Below are positions 23,923 through 32,478 of a DNA stretch of 64,000 bases, piece after piece. The notes below the pieces were generated by a model. It saw only the letters and a program-made list of their open reading frames with translations, was not told the origin of the DNA and did no database searches. The stretch covers positions 1 to 64,000 of the forward strand of contig NZ_FZNW01000001.1 in NCBI RefSeq assembly GCF_900188115.1, read 5' to 3'. A program made the translations under genes and the position numbers. Positions within the stretch are counted from its first letter, which is position 1, and each line of letters begins with the position of its first letter. This DNA comes from Haloechinothrix alba (GTDB lineage Bacteria; Actinomycetota; Actinomycetes; Mycobacteriales; Pseudonocardiaceae).

Positions 23923-26319
23923 TCACCGGGCCGTGCCGGTGGCTTTCGCGAACGCCGAGAAATCCGTGCCGGCCAGCACATCCTCGATGATGCGCCCCTC
24001 GGCACGCACCCAGCCTTCCGCGAAAGCGCGATCCCACTCGGCGTTGAGCTGCTCGAACCCACCCGGGCGGGGAGTGAACTCCCCGAACACCAGCTCGTCC
24101 TCCCCGCGCAGCATGTCGATGCGCATGAACGGCACCGGGATGTGGCGGCTGATCTCGCGCACCAACTCACACTGCTCGGGGGTGGCCCCGCTCGCCTCCG
24201 GGAGGGGCTCGTCGGGTATGCCGACGTCCGTCCGCTCGCCGGCGCCTGTCCAGAACTGGACGGCCTGCTTGCCGCCCGGCAGGCGCCGGGACTCCCGGAC
24301 CAGCAGGACCTCGCCGTAGCAGGCGTAGAACTTGACGTCGGTGGCCAGCCGGTGACTGGCGCTGTCCTCGAGGACCAGCTCCTCGACCATCCACCGGTCC
24401 GGGAGCCTGCGCCTGGAGTCCGGAGCCATCAACGTGTCTGCGTGCGCCGCCATCCCCGCCCAGGAGGACATCTCGTCGCCGTCGAAAAGGTGACGGATGC
24501 GGTCGGGTGCGAACACCGCGTAGGCCCCTCGGGAACCGGTTCCCCGCACCGGCTTGATCACCACCGGGTGCGCCTCCTCGATCTCGGCGAACCGGTATGT
24601 CTTCCTGTCGGAAGCGGGTCGGCGTATCCCGAGCTCGTCCACGAAAGCGTAGGCGTTGGTCTTGTTGTCCAGCAGCCATGCCGGGCGGAACGCACCGAGC
24701 CGCCGCGCCTCGGACTGCTCGAACATCAGCGCCGTGAACGACAGGCCCGAGCGCAACGACAGGTCGTTGTTCTCCAGCTCGCGCGCCATCAGGTGCGTCA
24801 TGTGGCGCGGCTCGGCAATGTCGAGCAGCTCTTGCATCTTCTTGCGATAGGCTGCGTCGGCCTCCCGCATCGCGTTCCGGTGCAGCGTCCGCTTCAGGGC
24901 CGCGTGGATCGAGGCATCGACGGACTCCTTTTCGGACCGCAAGGACTCGAGAGCGATCTCGTCCCACACCGCGCTCCACCCGTCGGCGGCACGGTCGGTC
25001 GCGGAGTCGAAGCCCCGCACCCGGTAGGGCCGGACGCTCTCGGGCAGCAGTCGCGCACCGAGCCCCGGTGAGGACTGCCCGGCGATGAGGTTGCTGCCCC
25101 GCTCCCGGTACGTCACCACCGGGTCGGTGATGCGCGCTTCGGCCCGCACCGGCGGGGACGCGGTCAGGTAGTCGAGCCTCGGCAGTGCCCTGGCGAGGTT
25201 GTGCAACGCCCACACCGTGACGTCGCTCGCGCCGAGCAGACCGCCCAGCGCGAGCCGCACGTCACGATCGGCCTCCACCGCCATACGAGCGAGCTCGAGG
25301 CCCGCCAGCAGGCCGCCCACCTTCGCGGGCATGATGTTCAGCGCACGGCAGCCACCCAGCTCGTTCAGCCGCCGCAGGTCGGCAGGGCCGCGAATACCTT
25401 CATCCGGCATGATCCGGAGGTCGAGCCCGCTGCCGCGGCATGCCTCGTCCGCTTGCCGCTGCAGCCGCGGTAGCTCCGTGACCCGATCCGGCGGCAACAC
25501 CCCTTCCAACACCACCGAGGCCGGAACGGTGCCTTCCCGCATGCGTGTCACCACACCGTCGACGAACGAGGCGGCCTCGTCGAGGCCGAAGGGCGTAGTG
25601 AAGTCCATCCAGACGGGTTTGTCGTCGCCCACCGAACGGTTGGCCTTGGCCGCGGTCTCCAGCCGATCCCAGTCCGTGCCTGCCGAGCCCGCTCCGTTCA
25701 GCCGCGTCGTGGGGTACTTGTCCTGCTTGGCCACCCTCTCGGCGATCTCGTCTAGGGTCACGTTCGACGAGATCGCCGAGGCACTGACGCCGAGTTCGTC
25801 ACGCTGCTTACCGAGCAGCTCCGCGATCTGCAGTCCCAGCGCCCGGGACACCGCGTCCAGTAGCGCCACCTCGATACCCAGCAGCGTGCCTCGGAACGGC
25901 AGCTCGCCGTTGTCGACAGTGCCGTGCTCGCCGGCAAGGGCCGCGAGCTCGGCCATCACCTCGCGCACAGCGGCGACCGCGGACTCGCGATCGTGGAAGG
26001 ACAACGCTCGCGGGCTCACGCGTGCCCCCGCCGAGCGCAGGAAGCTCCACGCGGCGTTGCCCTGCCTGTCGCCGTCGCCGGTCAGTGCGTGCCGCGGCTG
26101 GCACTCACCGAGGCCGACGAACTCCCGACCACCCTGACTCAGGGTGACCGTGACCAGGAAGTTGTTACCCGAGCTCGTCGAGCGCCCGCCGGTGCTCGAC
26201 GGGCGCTGGAACGGCATGCGGTAGTGCTGCGCCTCGACACGTACGAGGCGGAACTCGTGCGGCTCGCCCCCTACCGCCGCACGGTTCCGTCGACTCTGCA
26301 ACAAACGAAGGAGGCCCAT
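23923..26319 (-). CDS. Enolase-superfamily / TupA-like ATP-grasp fusion
   Basis: 798 residues. The first 415 form an enolase-superfamily domain paralogous to that at 13083 (LPFRGTLLGIEVALLD; NNFLVTVTL). Here the metal ligands appear intact: VWMDF (D239), VVLEG (E272) and RIMPDEG (D306/E307), with NIMPAKVGG (K333). The KxK strand again reads TRL. Residues about 480-780 look like a TupA-type ATP-grasp: HPVVIKPVRGTGSRGAY (K589), WMVEELV, and FMRIDMLRG...LVFGEFTPRPGGFEQLNAEWD, closely matching the family's closing block. TupA serves teichuronopeptide synthesis in alkaliphilic Bacillus. I start at the ATG at 26319; an ATG at 26352 in an AT-rich leader is possible. It lies downstream of the SRPBCC gene on the same strand. 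Epimerisation plus amide-bond formation is inferred. Confidence 0.8.
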   Translation of the reverse strand: MGLLRLLQSRRNRAAVGGEPHEFRLVRVEAQHYRMPFQRPSSTGGRSTSSGNNFLVTVTLSQGGREFVGLGECQPRHALTGDGDRQGNAAWSFLRSAGARVSPRALSFHDRESAVAAVREVMAELAALAGEHGTVDNGELPFRGTLLGIEVALLDAVSRALGLQIAELLGKQRDELGVSASAISSNVTLDEIAERVAKQDKYPTTRLNGAGSAGTDWDRLETAAKANRSVGDDKPVWMDFTTPFGLDEAASFVDGVVTRMREGTVPASVVLEGVLPPDRVTELPRLQRQADEACRGSGLDLRIMPDEGIRGPADLRRLNELGGCRALNIMPAKVGGLLAGLELARMAVEADRDVRLALGGLLGASDVTVWALHNLARALPRLDYLTASPPVRAEARITDPVVTYRERGSNLIAGQSSPGLGARLLPESVRPYRVRGFDSATDRAADGWSAVWDEIALESLRSEKESVDASIHAALKRTLHRNAMREADAAYRKKMQELLDIAEPRHMTHLMARELENNDLSLRSGLSFTALMFEQSEARRLGAFRPAWLLDNKTNAYAFVDELGIRRPASDRKTYRFAEIEEAHPVVIKPVRGTGSRGAYAVFAPDRIRHLFDGDEMSSWAGMAAHADTLMAPDSRRRLPDRWMVEELVLEDSASHRLATDVKFYACYGEVLLVRESRRLPGGKQAVQFWTGAGERTDVGIPDEPLPEASGATPEQCELVREISRHIPVPFMRIDMLRGEDELVFGEFTPRPGGFEQLNAEWDRAFAEGWVRAEGRIIEDVLAGTDFSAFAKATGTAR

Positions 26320-26393
26320 TTCTGAAATGATAGTAGAGGGGGGTGAAATCATGGTTGCCCACACGGGACAGCGGCGCATTCATTACCCGTTGT

Positions 26394-26864
26394 TTAACCA
26401 TTCTCGGCACGCATTTTAATTCCCCGTAACGTTGCCTCGATGTTCGCCTGGTTGTTTGCGGCCCTGTCGTCGACGCCGTTGATCACATCCAGCACGCGGC
26501 CCAGCCACCGCGGGCGCCGGTCCCAGGCGCTCTCCACCAGCTTGCACCCCTGGTCACCTGGTTCGATGTCGTACTGCCACCGCGCAGCCTTGACCGGCCC
26601 GGCCGTGACGTCGAACGCGAACCGCTTACCCCGATCCGCATCGGTGATACGCGCGACCGTCATCCAACGCTGCCAGCCTTTGCGGTTTCGCCCGACAAAC
26701 CGGGCGCCGACCTCGGAACGGGTCATGCCACCCAGCCAGCGGTAGCCTTCGTACTCCGCGGCACATTCGGCGAGCACGCCGGGGTCGCTGATTATCTCGT
26801 ACACGCGTTCGGCAGGAGCGTCGATCTGGATCTCCGCGGTCGCGTCGGGCCGTATGTCCGTCAT
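26394..26864 (-). CDS. SRPBCC (polyketide-cyclase/START-like) family protein
   Basis: A 156-residue helix-grip protein. IQIDAPAERVYEIISDPGVLAE is the family's opening strand-helix, GARFVGRNRKGWQRWMTVARI the central strands, and VDDRAANNQANIEATLRGIK the long C-terminal helix that closes the hydrophobic pocket. Members bind lipids, polyketides or other hydrophobic ligands, or act as cyclases or hydrolases; nothing here fixes a ligand. ATG after a GGAGG-type site. It is transcribed toward the enolase-TupA gene, with at most 75 bp between them, so the two probably form one leftward unit. Confidence 0.85.
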   Translation of the reverse strand: MTDIRPDATAEIQIDAPAERVYEIISDPGVLAECAAEYEGYRWLGGMTRSEVGARFVGRNRKGWQRWMTVARITDADRGKRFAFDVTAGPVKAARWQYDIEPGDQGCKLVESAWDRRPRWLGRVLDVINGVDDRAANNQANIEATLRGIKMRAENG

Positions 26865-27007
26865 CCTCGTCCTCCACCTCGTTGGTCACGGGCGTCGCTG
26901 CGCATACCCCGGGGACGGTCCCCGACGCTCAGAGACCATCGGTACGCGAATTCCCTGTTCAGGCTAGCCGGTCCCGACCGGCCGGTCACAACTCGCCGGG
27001 CGACTAC

Positions 27008-29470
27008 TCACGGGCGGCGCAGCGCGCGCGTGACGCCTGCGGCCACCGTCGTGGCCAGCACCCATCCGGACGCGGTGAATCCGGTAGCCACCCACTTGTC
27101 CACGCCACCCATGTGCCAGCGACCCTTGTTGCCGAAGTCGACGATCGGAACGAGCAGATCCACCGTGTGGAGTACCGGGTTCCACTCCAGCCCCGTATCG
27201 TCTGCGTTGACCACGCACCGCGGCCCGTTGACCTGGAAACGTTCCGGGTGGTTCACACAGTCGTCGATGCCGAGACCGAACCAGAGGCTGCCGGCCACCA
27301 GCAACGCGAGCAGCCACGCGAGCGCGCGCACGGGCCGGTAGCCGTAGCCGACCATCGCACGCTGCAGCCAGCTCCACAGCCACACGCCCGGTGCGAACAC
27401 ACCCGCGCCTCTGGCCAGCGCCTCGTAGCGATACTGCTGCTTGCGCATCGACACCGTAGCCGCATGCTCCTCGTTCCCGCTGGCGCGCAACATCGTGGCG
27501 AGCTGGTCGTAGGGACCGGGCCGGTAGTCGCGCATCGCACCGCGTAGGCGCCGGAGTCGCCGCTTCACCTCGCCATCGTCCTCGATCTCGATCGGTTCGC
27601 GTAACGCGTCGTACTGGAACTCCTCCAGCTCGATCCCTTTGCTGGCCTCCCACAGCTGTGCGTTGTCGTCCAGCGTCCCGCAACGCGCCCGCCGCAGGAC
27701 CACCCGGCCTTCCGGCGGGTACTGCGGGGTGAGCACGAACTCCTCGGCCACCGCGTCGGTCGCGTCCAGCGCGATACCGCGCGGAGCACGCTGCGTATCG
27801 TGCTCACCGTGCGCTCCCGCCTCCGTGGTCACCTCGGCGGTGTTCAGCGCGAGCCCCTGCGAACCCTCGAGCGGACCGTGCCGGACTCGCAGCCGGACCT
27901 CGGGCAATGAGCGCAGCCGGGTTGCGTTGAGGTTGATCCGCCGCGTGACCTTCACCCCGTCGAGGTTCACGCCGCCCTCAGCGTCGATGCCCGGCGGATC
28001 GGCCTGGCCGAGCAGGAGGTCGCGTCCGATCTGCGCGGTACGCATATCCAGCGAGTACGTGCGAAACCGCCGCTCGGCGGGTTCGGTGAGCCGCGTGCCG
28101 ACCAGTTCCGCATTCGCCCCGACGACGATGCCCTGCATCTGCACGGTCCCCGCGATCGACGAGCCCGCGAGGTTGATGTTGCCTCCCACACGCGAACGTG
28201 GCGCGCAGAAGACGTCCCTGCCCGGGTGCTTCAGTTCCATGCCGGTAGCCAGCAGGTTGCCGCCCACGGTGATGTCGGCGAGCCGGAGCTGCCCTTCGAC
28301 ACGCAACCGGTCCGCCTGGATATCGGCACTGATATTGCTGCCGTCCAGATGCACGGCCCTGTCGTAGAACGGTTCCGCCTCACCGCGCGGCACCGTGATC
28401 TCGGCCGCCGTCAAGCGCAACGACCCTCCGATCGCGGCGTTGAGCAACCGCACCGTCCCATTGCCGGACATCGCCCGGCACTCGATGTTGCCGTCCACGC
28501 GCAGCCGGTCAGCGGCAATCGACGGGCGCGGATCAATACGTTCGGCGTCGCGGGAGGACGCGAGGCCCGCCCTGCGCTCCAGGCCGGGGCCGTCCGGGTC
28601 GACCCAGATATGCGCGTCACGCAGCACCACATCGCCGTTGACCTGAGCGTTCGTGAGATGCACCGAGCCACGCGTCGAGAAGCTGCGAGCCCGGGTGTGC
28701 CATGCCACCTGGCGCTTCTCGCAGATGAGCAGCCCGCCGACGTGGGCACCGTCGGCGACGAGCGCTGCCCCGGCCGGGTTGTCCAGGTGCGCCCCGGAGA
28801 AGTTGGCATTACCGCCGGTACGCAGACCCGGCATCCTGACCTCACCTTCGACGGCCGTGAGATGTGCCAAGAAAGCACCGGTGACCTGCATACGGTCGGC
28901 ATGCACCGCGCGGTCTCCCGGGTTCCTGATCACGCTACCGGCCAGCGACACCGAGCTGTCCACGTTCGCGTCGGTCAGGTTCACCGCAGCGGTGTGCACG
29001 TCCCGGCCCGGGGGGACCATGTGCGCACCGGCGGTGGCCGTCCCGTCACCTCCGTCGGACCGGGCGTCCACGCAGCTGTTGAGCACCCGCACGTCGTACT
29101 TGCTGCGCAGGTTGCGTGCCTTGAGCCCCGGCATCCAGCACCGGTAGAAGCTCAGCCCGAGCAGACCCGCCTCCCGCACGTCGGGCGGATTCTCGAAACG
29201 GCAGTTGGTGAACCGCAGCAAGTAGTCCAGCTCGGCGCCCCGCAGGTCGAGCGTACCGGTGATGAAGCAACCCACACGCTGGAAGATCGGCGCATTGGCC
29301 CGCTGGCCCCTTCTGCGCAGGATCCCACCGGTCTTCGGGTCGATCAACGCTTCGACGAGCTCGGCCGCGTCGACCTCGAAGCGCGGGTCAGGACCCGCGA
29401 ACGGGTCGTAGCCGTCGGGCTCGCTCCCTGGCTGGTGCGCCGGACCACCGGCGACGTCGTCACTCGACAT
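27008..29470 (-). CDS. Large beta-helix protein with C-terminal membrane anchor
   Basis: 820 residues. About 60-560 are made of short repeats of the form (N)-hydrophobic-x-x-(A/T)-x-(V/I)-x-G-x-(V/L) (for example TGTLDLRGAELDYLLRF, DSSVSLAGSVI, GNANFSGAHLD, GGNINLAGSSIAGTVQM, GRDLLLGQ). This predicts a right-handed beta-helix, bactofilin-like or pentapeptide-like. Then come a charged region (IEIEDDGEVKRRLRRLRGAM), a helix resembling tetratricopeptide-type ends (YDQLATMLRASGNEEHAATVSMRKQQY) and two membrane helices (about 715-740, VRALAWLLALLVAGSLWFGL, and the last 30 residues). Similar actinobacterial proteins are sometimes labelled membrane-associated oxidoreductase, but I see no cofactor motif. 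ATG at 29470 follows GGAGGCGAG. Probably a structural or scaffolding membrane protein. Confidence 0.72.
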   Translation of the reverse strand: MSSDDVAGGPAHQPGSEPDGYDPFAGPDPRFEVDAAELVEALIDPKTGGILRRRGQRANAPIFQRVGCFITGTLDLRGAELDYLLRFTNCRFENPPDVREAGLLGLSFYRCWMPGLKARNLRSKYDVRVLNSCVDARSDGGDGTATAGAHMVPPGRDVHTAAVNLTDANVDSSVSLAGSVIRNPGDRAVHADRMQVTGAFLAHLTAVEGEVRMPGLRTGGNANFSGAHLDNPAGAALVADGAHVGGLLICEKRQVAWHTRARSFSTRGSVHLTNAQVNGDVVLRDAHIWVDPDGPGLERRAGLASSRDAERIDPRPSIAADRLRVDGNIECRAMSGNGTVRLLNAAIGGSLRLTAAEITVPRGEAEPFYDRAVHLDGSNISADIQADRLRVEGQLRLADITVGGNLLATGMELKHPGRDVFCAPRSRVGGNINLAGSSIAGTVQMQGIVVGANAELVGTRLTEPAERRFRTYSLDMRTAQIGRDLLLGQADPPGIDAEGGVNLDGVKVTRRINLNATRLRSLPEVRLRVRHGPLEGSQGLALNTAEVTTEAGAHGEHDTQRAPRGIALDATDAVAEEFVLTPQYPPEGRVVLRRARCGTLDDNAQLWEASKGIELEEFQYDALREPIEIEDDGEVKRRLRRLRGAMRDYRPGPYDQLATMLRASGNEEHAATVSMRKQQYRYEALARGAGVFAPGVWLWSWLQRAMVGYGYRPVRALAWLLALLVAGSLWFGLGIDDCVNHPERFQVNGPRCVVNADDTGLEWNPVLHTVDLLVPIVDFGNKGRWHMGGVDKWVATGFTASGWVLATTVAAGVTRALRRP

Positions 29471-29616
29471 ACCTGCTCGCCTCCCCATCGCGGCCGTCGG
29501 CTCCTCCCCGCGACCGGCCACGGCGCGCCCGCCGTGGCCAGCCGCTGTCTCGAGTCACCGACGATCCCGCCGGCACGCCGGTTCCACCCACACCGCATGT
29601 TCCACCGATCGGCCCA

Positions 29617-29639
29617 GCCCCACCCGGAACGGGTGGGGC
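29617..29639 (-). terminator. Terminator hairpin of the amino-acid ABC operon
   Basis: A perfect 10-bp stem (GCCCCACCCG with CGGGTGGGGC) with a 3-nt GAA loop, about 70 bp after the stop of the ABC ATPase gene and upstream of the beta-helix gene on the same strand. Confidence 0.7.
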
Positions 29640-29642
29640 CGA

Positions 29643-29689
29643 ATGTCACGTTCGGCTCCTTGGAAGGAACCGCTGTCACCTTCGGTTCC
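29643..29689. repeat. Intergenic palindromic repeat, copy A (divergent)
   Basis: Contains TGTCAC-TTCGG-TCC and its inverted partner GGAACCGAAGGTGAC on the other strand, the same ends as the 55-bp units at 32424, 50856 and 51768 but shorter and more diverged. It lies between the ABC operon stop and its terminator hairpin. Confidence 0.65.
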
Positions 29690-29711
29690 CATCCCGGTGG
29701 CGCGGGCCCGG

Positions 29712-30485
29712 TTACTCGCCTGCGTGGGTCGGGTTCAGCACCCTGGCGAGGAACGTGCGGGTGCGCTCGTGGCGCGGATCGGCGATCACCTGACTCGGCG
29801 GGCCCTGCTCGACGAGCATCCCTTCGTCCATGAACAGCACGCGGTCGGCGACCTCACGGGCGAACTGCATCTCGTGGGTGACCACGAGCATGGTCATGCC
29901 TTCCTCGGCCAGCTGCCGCATCGCGCCGAGCACGTCCCCGACCAGCTCCGGGTCCAGCGCCGACGTGGGCTCGTCGAACAGCATCACCTCGGGGTTCATC
30001 GACAGCGCCCTGGCGATCGCGACCCGCTGCTGCTGCCCCCCGGACAGCTGCGGTGGGTAGGAGCTCTCCTTCTCCGCTACCCCGACCTTGGCGAGGTTCT
30101 CCCTGCCGATCCGCTCGGCCTCACCCTTGGTCCTGCGCAGCACGCGGCGCTGAGCGATCGTCACATTGTCCATTACCGACAGGTGACCGAACAGGTTGAA
30201 CTGCTGGAACACCATCCCGATCATGCGGCGGGCCGCATCGATGTCCACGTCCCTGTGGGTCAGCTCCACACCGGAGACGTGCACGCTGCCGGCCGTCGGT
30301 ACCTCCAGCATGTTCACGCAACGCAACAAAGTGGACTTGCCGGAACCGGACGGCCCGATCACACAGACGACCTCGCCTGCCTCGACCGTGACGTCGATAC
30401 CGGAAAGCACCTCGAGATCACCGAACGATTTGGACAGTCCCCGGATCTCGACCATCCGGCCCGATCCATCGCCTGCGGCACTCAC
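29712..30485 (-). CDS. Polar amino-acid ABC importer ATPase (GlnQ type)
   Basis: 257 residues, the standard length. Walker A is [13 protein letters not shown], signature [15 protein letters not shown], Walker [17 protein letters not shown], and the switch histidine is in VVTHEM. It powers uptake of glutamine, glutamate or a similar amino acid through the permease encoded upstream. Its start overlaps the permease stop by 4 nt (ATGA). The solute-binding lipoprotein gene is first in the same leftward operon. Confidence 0.95.
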   Translation of the reverse strand: MSAAGDGSGRMVEIRGLSKSFGDLEVLSGIDVTVEAGEVVCVIGPSGSGKSTLLRCVNMLEVPTAGSVHVSGVELTHRDVDIDAARRMIGMVFQQFNLFGHLSVMDNVTIAQRRVLRRTKGEAERIGRENLAKVGVAEKESSYPPQLSGGQQQRVAIARALSMNPEVMLFDEPTSALDPELVGDVLGAMRQLAEEGMTMLVVTHEMQFAREVADRVLFMDEGMLVEQGPPSQVIADPRHERTRTFLARVLNPTHAGE

Positions 30486-31342
30486 CGGCGCTCCTTTGCC
30501 TGTCGAGCTTCGAGACGGCGCACTGCGTAGCCGAGCGGCACAGTGATCACCAGGTACGTTGCCCCCGCCAGCAGCAGCGGCGTCGACGTGGCGAACTCGA
30601 TCGACACGTCGCGTCCGAGCTTGGTCAGCTCGGTCGTGGCCGCGGTCAGCCCCAGCGCGAAGACCAGTGACGAGTCCTTGAACAGCAGGATCAGCTCGTT
30701 GGTCAGCGGCGGGATCACGATGCGGATCGCCTGCGGGACGACGATCGTGACCATCGCGCGGGAGTAGGACATGCCGAGCGACCGTGCGGCCTCCATCTGC
30801 CCGCGAGGCACAGCCTGGATACCCGCGCGGAACGTCTCGGCGAGGTACGCGGCGGCCACCAGGCCGAGCGCGAGCGCCACGGTTCCGTAGATCCCGAACG
30901 GCAACGAGAAGCCCGGGAAGGCGATGGGCAGGCCGAAGCCGATCAGGATGAACACCAGCAGCGCGGGCAGGCCGCGGAACACCTCGATGAACACCAGCGC
31001 CACGATGCGGTTCGGAGCCGCCGACGACAGCCGCATCAGCGCGACGACAAGCCCCAGCGCGAAACCGAGAACGTAGCCGGTGATCGTGAAGATCACCGTG
31101 TTCTTCATCGCCACGGTGATCAGCTCGGGGAACATCGACGCTGCCGAGGTACCGTCGAAGAATCCCCGCTGCACCCGCTCCCAGTCTGCGACCAGGACCA
31201 GCGTGAGCGCCACGGCGACGAACAGCGTGTACTGCACGGCCTGGCTGATCTGGCGACGACGCCGCGGGCTGAAGCGTGCACTCCCGGGAAGTCCGGAGCT
31301 GCGCGTCTTGCCGACGGTGGCCGGGCTGTTCATGCCGGCCAT
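30482..31342 (-). CDS. Polar amino-acid ABC importer permease (GlnP/HisM type)
   Basis: 286 residues with about five membrane helices. The EAA-type loop [30 protein letters not shown], which contacts the ATPase, and [20 protein letters not shown] are diagnostic for the HisMQ family. I start at the ATG at 31342 after GAAGAAGG; the frame is open to a TTG at 31384. The cytoplasmic N-terminus is about 35 residues long before the first helix ([17 protein letters not shown]). Since only one permease gene is present, the channel should be a homodimer. Confidence 0.93.
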   Translation of the reverse strand: MAGMNSPATVGKTRSSGLPGSARFSPRRRRQISQAVQYTLFVAVALTLVLVADWERVQRGFFDGTSAASMFPELITVAMKNTVIFTITGYVLGFALGLVVALMRLSSAAPNRIVALVFIEVFRGLPALLVFILIGFGLPIAFPGFSLPFGIYGTVALALGLVAAAYLAETFRAGIQAVPRGQMEAARSLGMSYSRAMVTIVVPQAIRIVIPPLTNELILLFKDSSLVFALGLTAATTELTKLGRDVSIEFATSTPLLLAGATYLVITVPLGYAVRRLEARQAKERR

Positions 31343-31466
31343 GCCGGAACCTTCTTCATCAGTGGGGCCATTCACGTCAACCAATCACCTTCGTCACGCC
31401 CGTCCACCCGGCAGCGGTCAGCGAGCACGGACCGCCGACCCGGCCCGTGATCGGCTCTCCGGGGCC

Positions 31467-32306
31467 TTACTCGGTGGGCGGCGCGCCGAACCACTTCTCG
31501 AAGATCTCGGCGTAGGTACCGTCCTCGCGAGCTTCCGCGAGCACGTCGTTGATCACCGAGAGCAGCTCCGGGTTGCCGTCCTTCTGGACACCGAAGCCGT
31601 ACTGGGCTTCCAGGTCGATGACCTCGGCCAGCTCGTACTCCTCGGCGATGTCCGGGTTCTCCAGCCAGGTGTTCTCCACGACCGGCAGGTCCTGCAGGGC
31701 GACGTCGATCGTGCCGGCCTGCAGGGCCTGCAGCTGCGCGCCGGAGTTGGGGAACTCGGCCGGCTCGAAGCCTTCCTCCTCGGCGTGGTCGAGGCTCGTG
31801 GTGCCTGCCTGCACACCCAGCGACAGGCCCTGCTCGCGCACGTCGTCGAGGCTCTCCACCCCAGAGCCCTTCTCGACCATGAGCCCGAGGACCTCGTCGA
31901 AGTACGGGTCGGAGAAGTCCAGGTTCTCCTCGCGTTCGGGCAGGATCGTCATGGCTGCGGCGCCGACGTCGCACTGGCCGGCGTTGAGCGCCGTGCCGCT
32001 CTGGATCACGTCGAACTCGATGTCGACGATCTCCTGCTCGACCCCGAGCTCGTCGGCCACGAGGTCCATCAGGTCGACGTCGAAGCCGACGACCTCACCG
32101 TCCTCGGTGAACTGGAACGGCTCGTAGGGAAGGTTGGTGCACACCGTCAGCTTGCCGGGTTCGACGAGGTCGACCTCCTGGGCGGACGCGTCGGCGTCAT
32201 CGGCTTCATCCGTGTCCGATCCGTTGTCCCCGCATGCGGCCAGGCTGAGGGTCAGCGCGAACGCAGGGACGAAAGCAAGCTTTTTGAGCTTGGGGTGACG
32301 TGCCAC
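31467..32306 (-). CDS. Amino-acid ABC importer solute-binding lipoprotein (SBP family 3)
   Basis: 279 residues. A signal peptide (KLKKLAFVPAFALTLSLAAC) ends in the lipobox LAAC, so the mature protein starts with a lipidated cysteine. An acidic spacer (GDNGSDTDEADDADAS) follows, then the two-lobed binding fold: KLTVCTNLPYEPFQF, GFDVDLMDLVADELG, DVGAAAMTILPEREENLDFSDPYF and YGFGVQKDGNPELLSVINDV. These are classic polar-amino-acid binder motifs. I start at the GTG at 32306, seven bases after GAGGAG, rather than at a TTG upstream. It is the first gene of the operon; 125 bp separate it from the permease. Confidence 0.93.
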   Translation of the reverse strand: MARHPKLKKLAFVPAFALTLSLAACGDNGSDTDEADDADASAQEVDLVEPGKLTVCTNLPYEPFQFTEDGEVVGFDVDLMDLVADELGVEQEIVDIEFDVIQSGTALNAGQCDVGAAAMTILPEREENLDFSDPYFDEVLGLMVEKGSGVESLDDVREQGLSLGVQAGTTSLDHAEEEGFEPAEFPNSGAQLQALQAGTIDVALQDLPVVENTWLENPDIAEEYELAEVIDLEAQYGFGVQKDGNPELLSVINDVLAEAREDGTYAEIFEKWFGAPPTE

Positions 32307-32423
32307 GGCAGTACTCCTCAACGATGTCAGTCGGGTTCGGTAGCCGGGATCTTTTCACTCGCACGCGCCCCGGAGAAGGATCGTTTCCCAGTCGCAATGT
32401 CAGAGGTACTCCCGAGGTCGCAA

Positions 32424-32478
32424 GGAGCCCGAGGTGACCTCGGTTCCGTAGAAGGAGCCGAGTGTGACACCGGGCTCC
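32424..32478. repeat. Intergenic palindromic repeat, copy B
   Basis: A 55-bp unit beginning GGAGCCCGAGGTGACCTCGG and ending in GGGCTCC. Nearly self-complementary ends give a hairpin. It abuts the stop codon of the M20 peptidase (TGA complement at 32479), so on that strand it would act as the transcript end. Same length as copies C and D. Confidence 0.8.
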
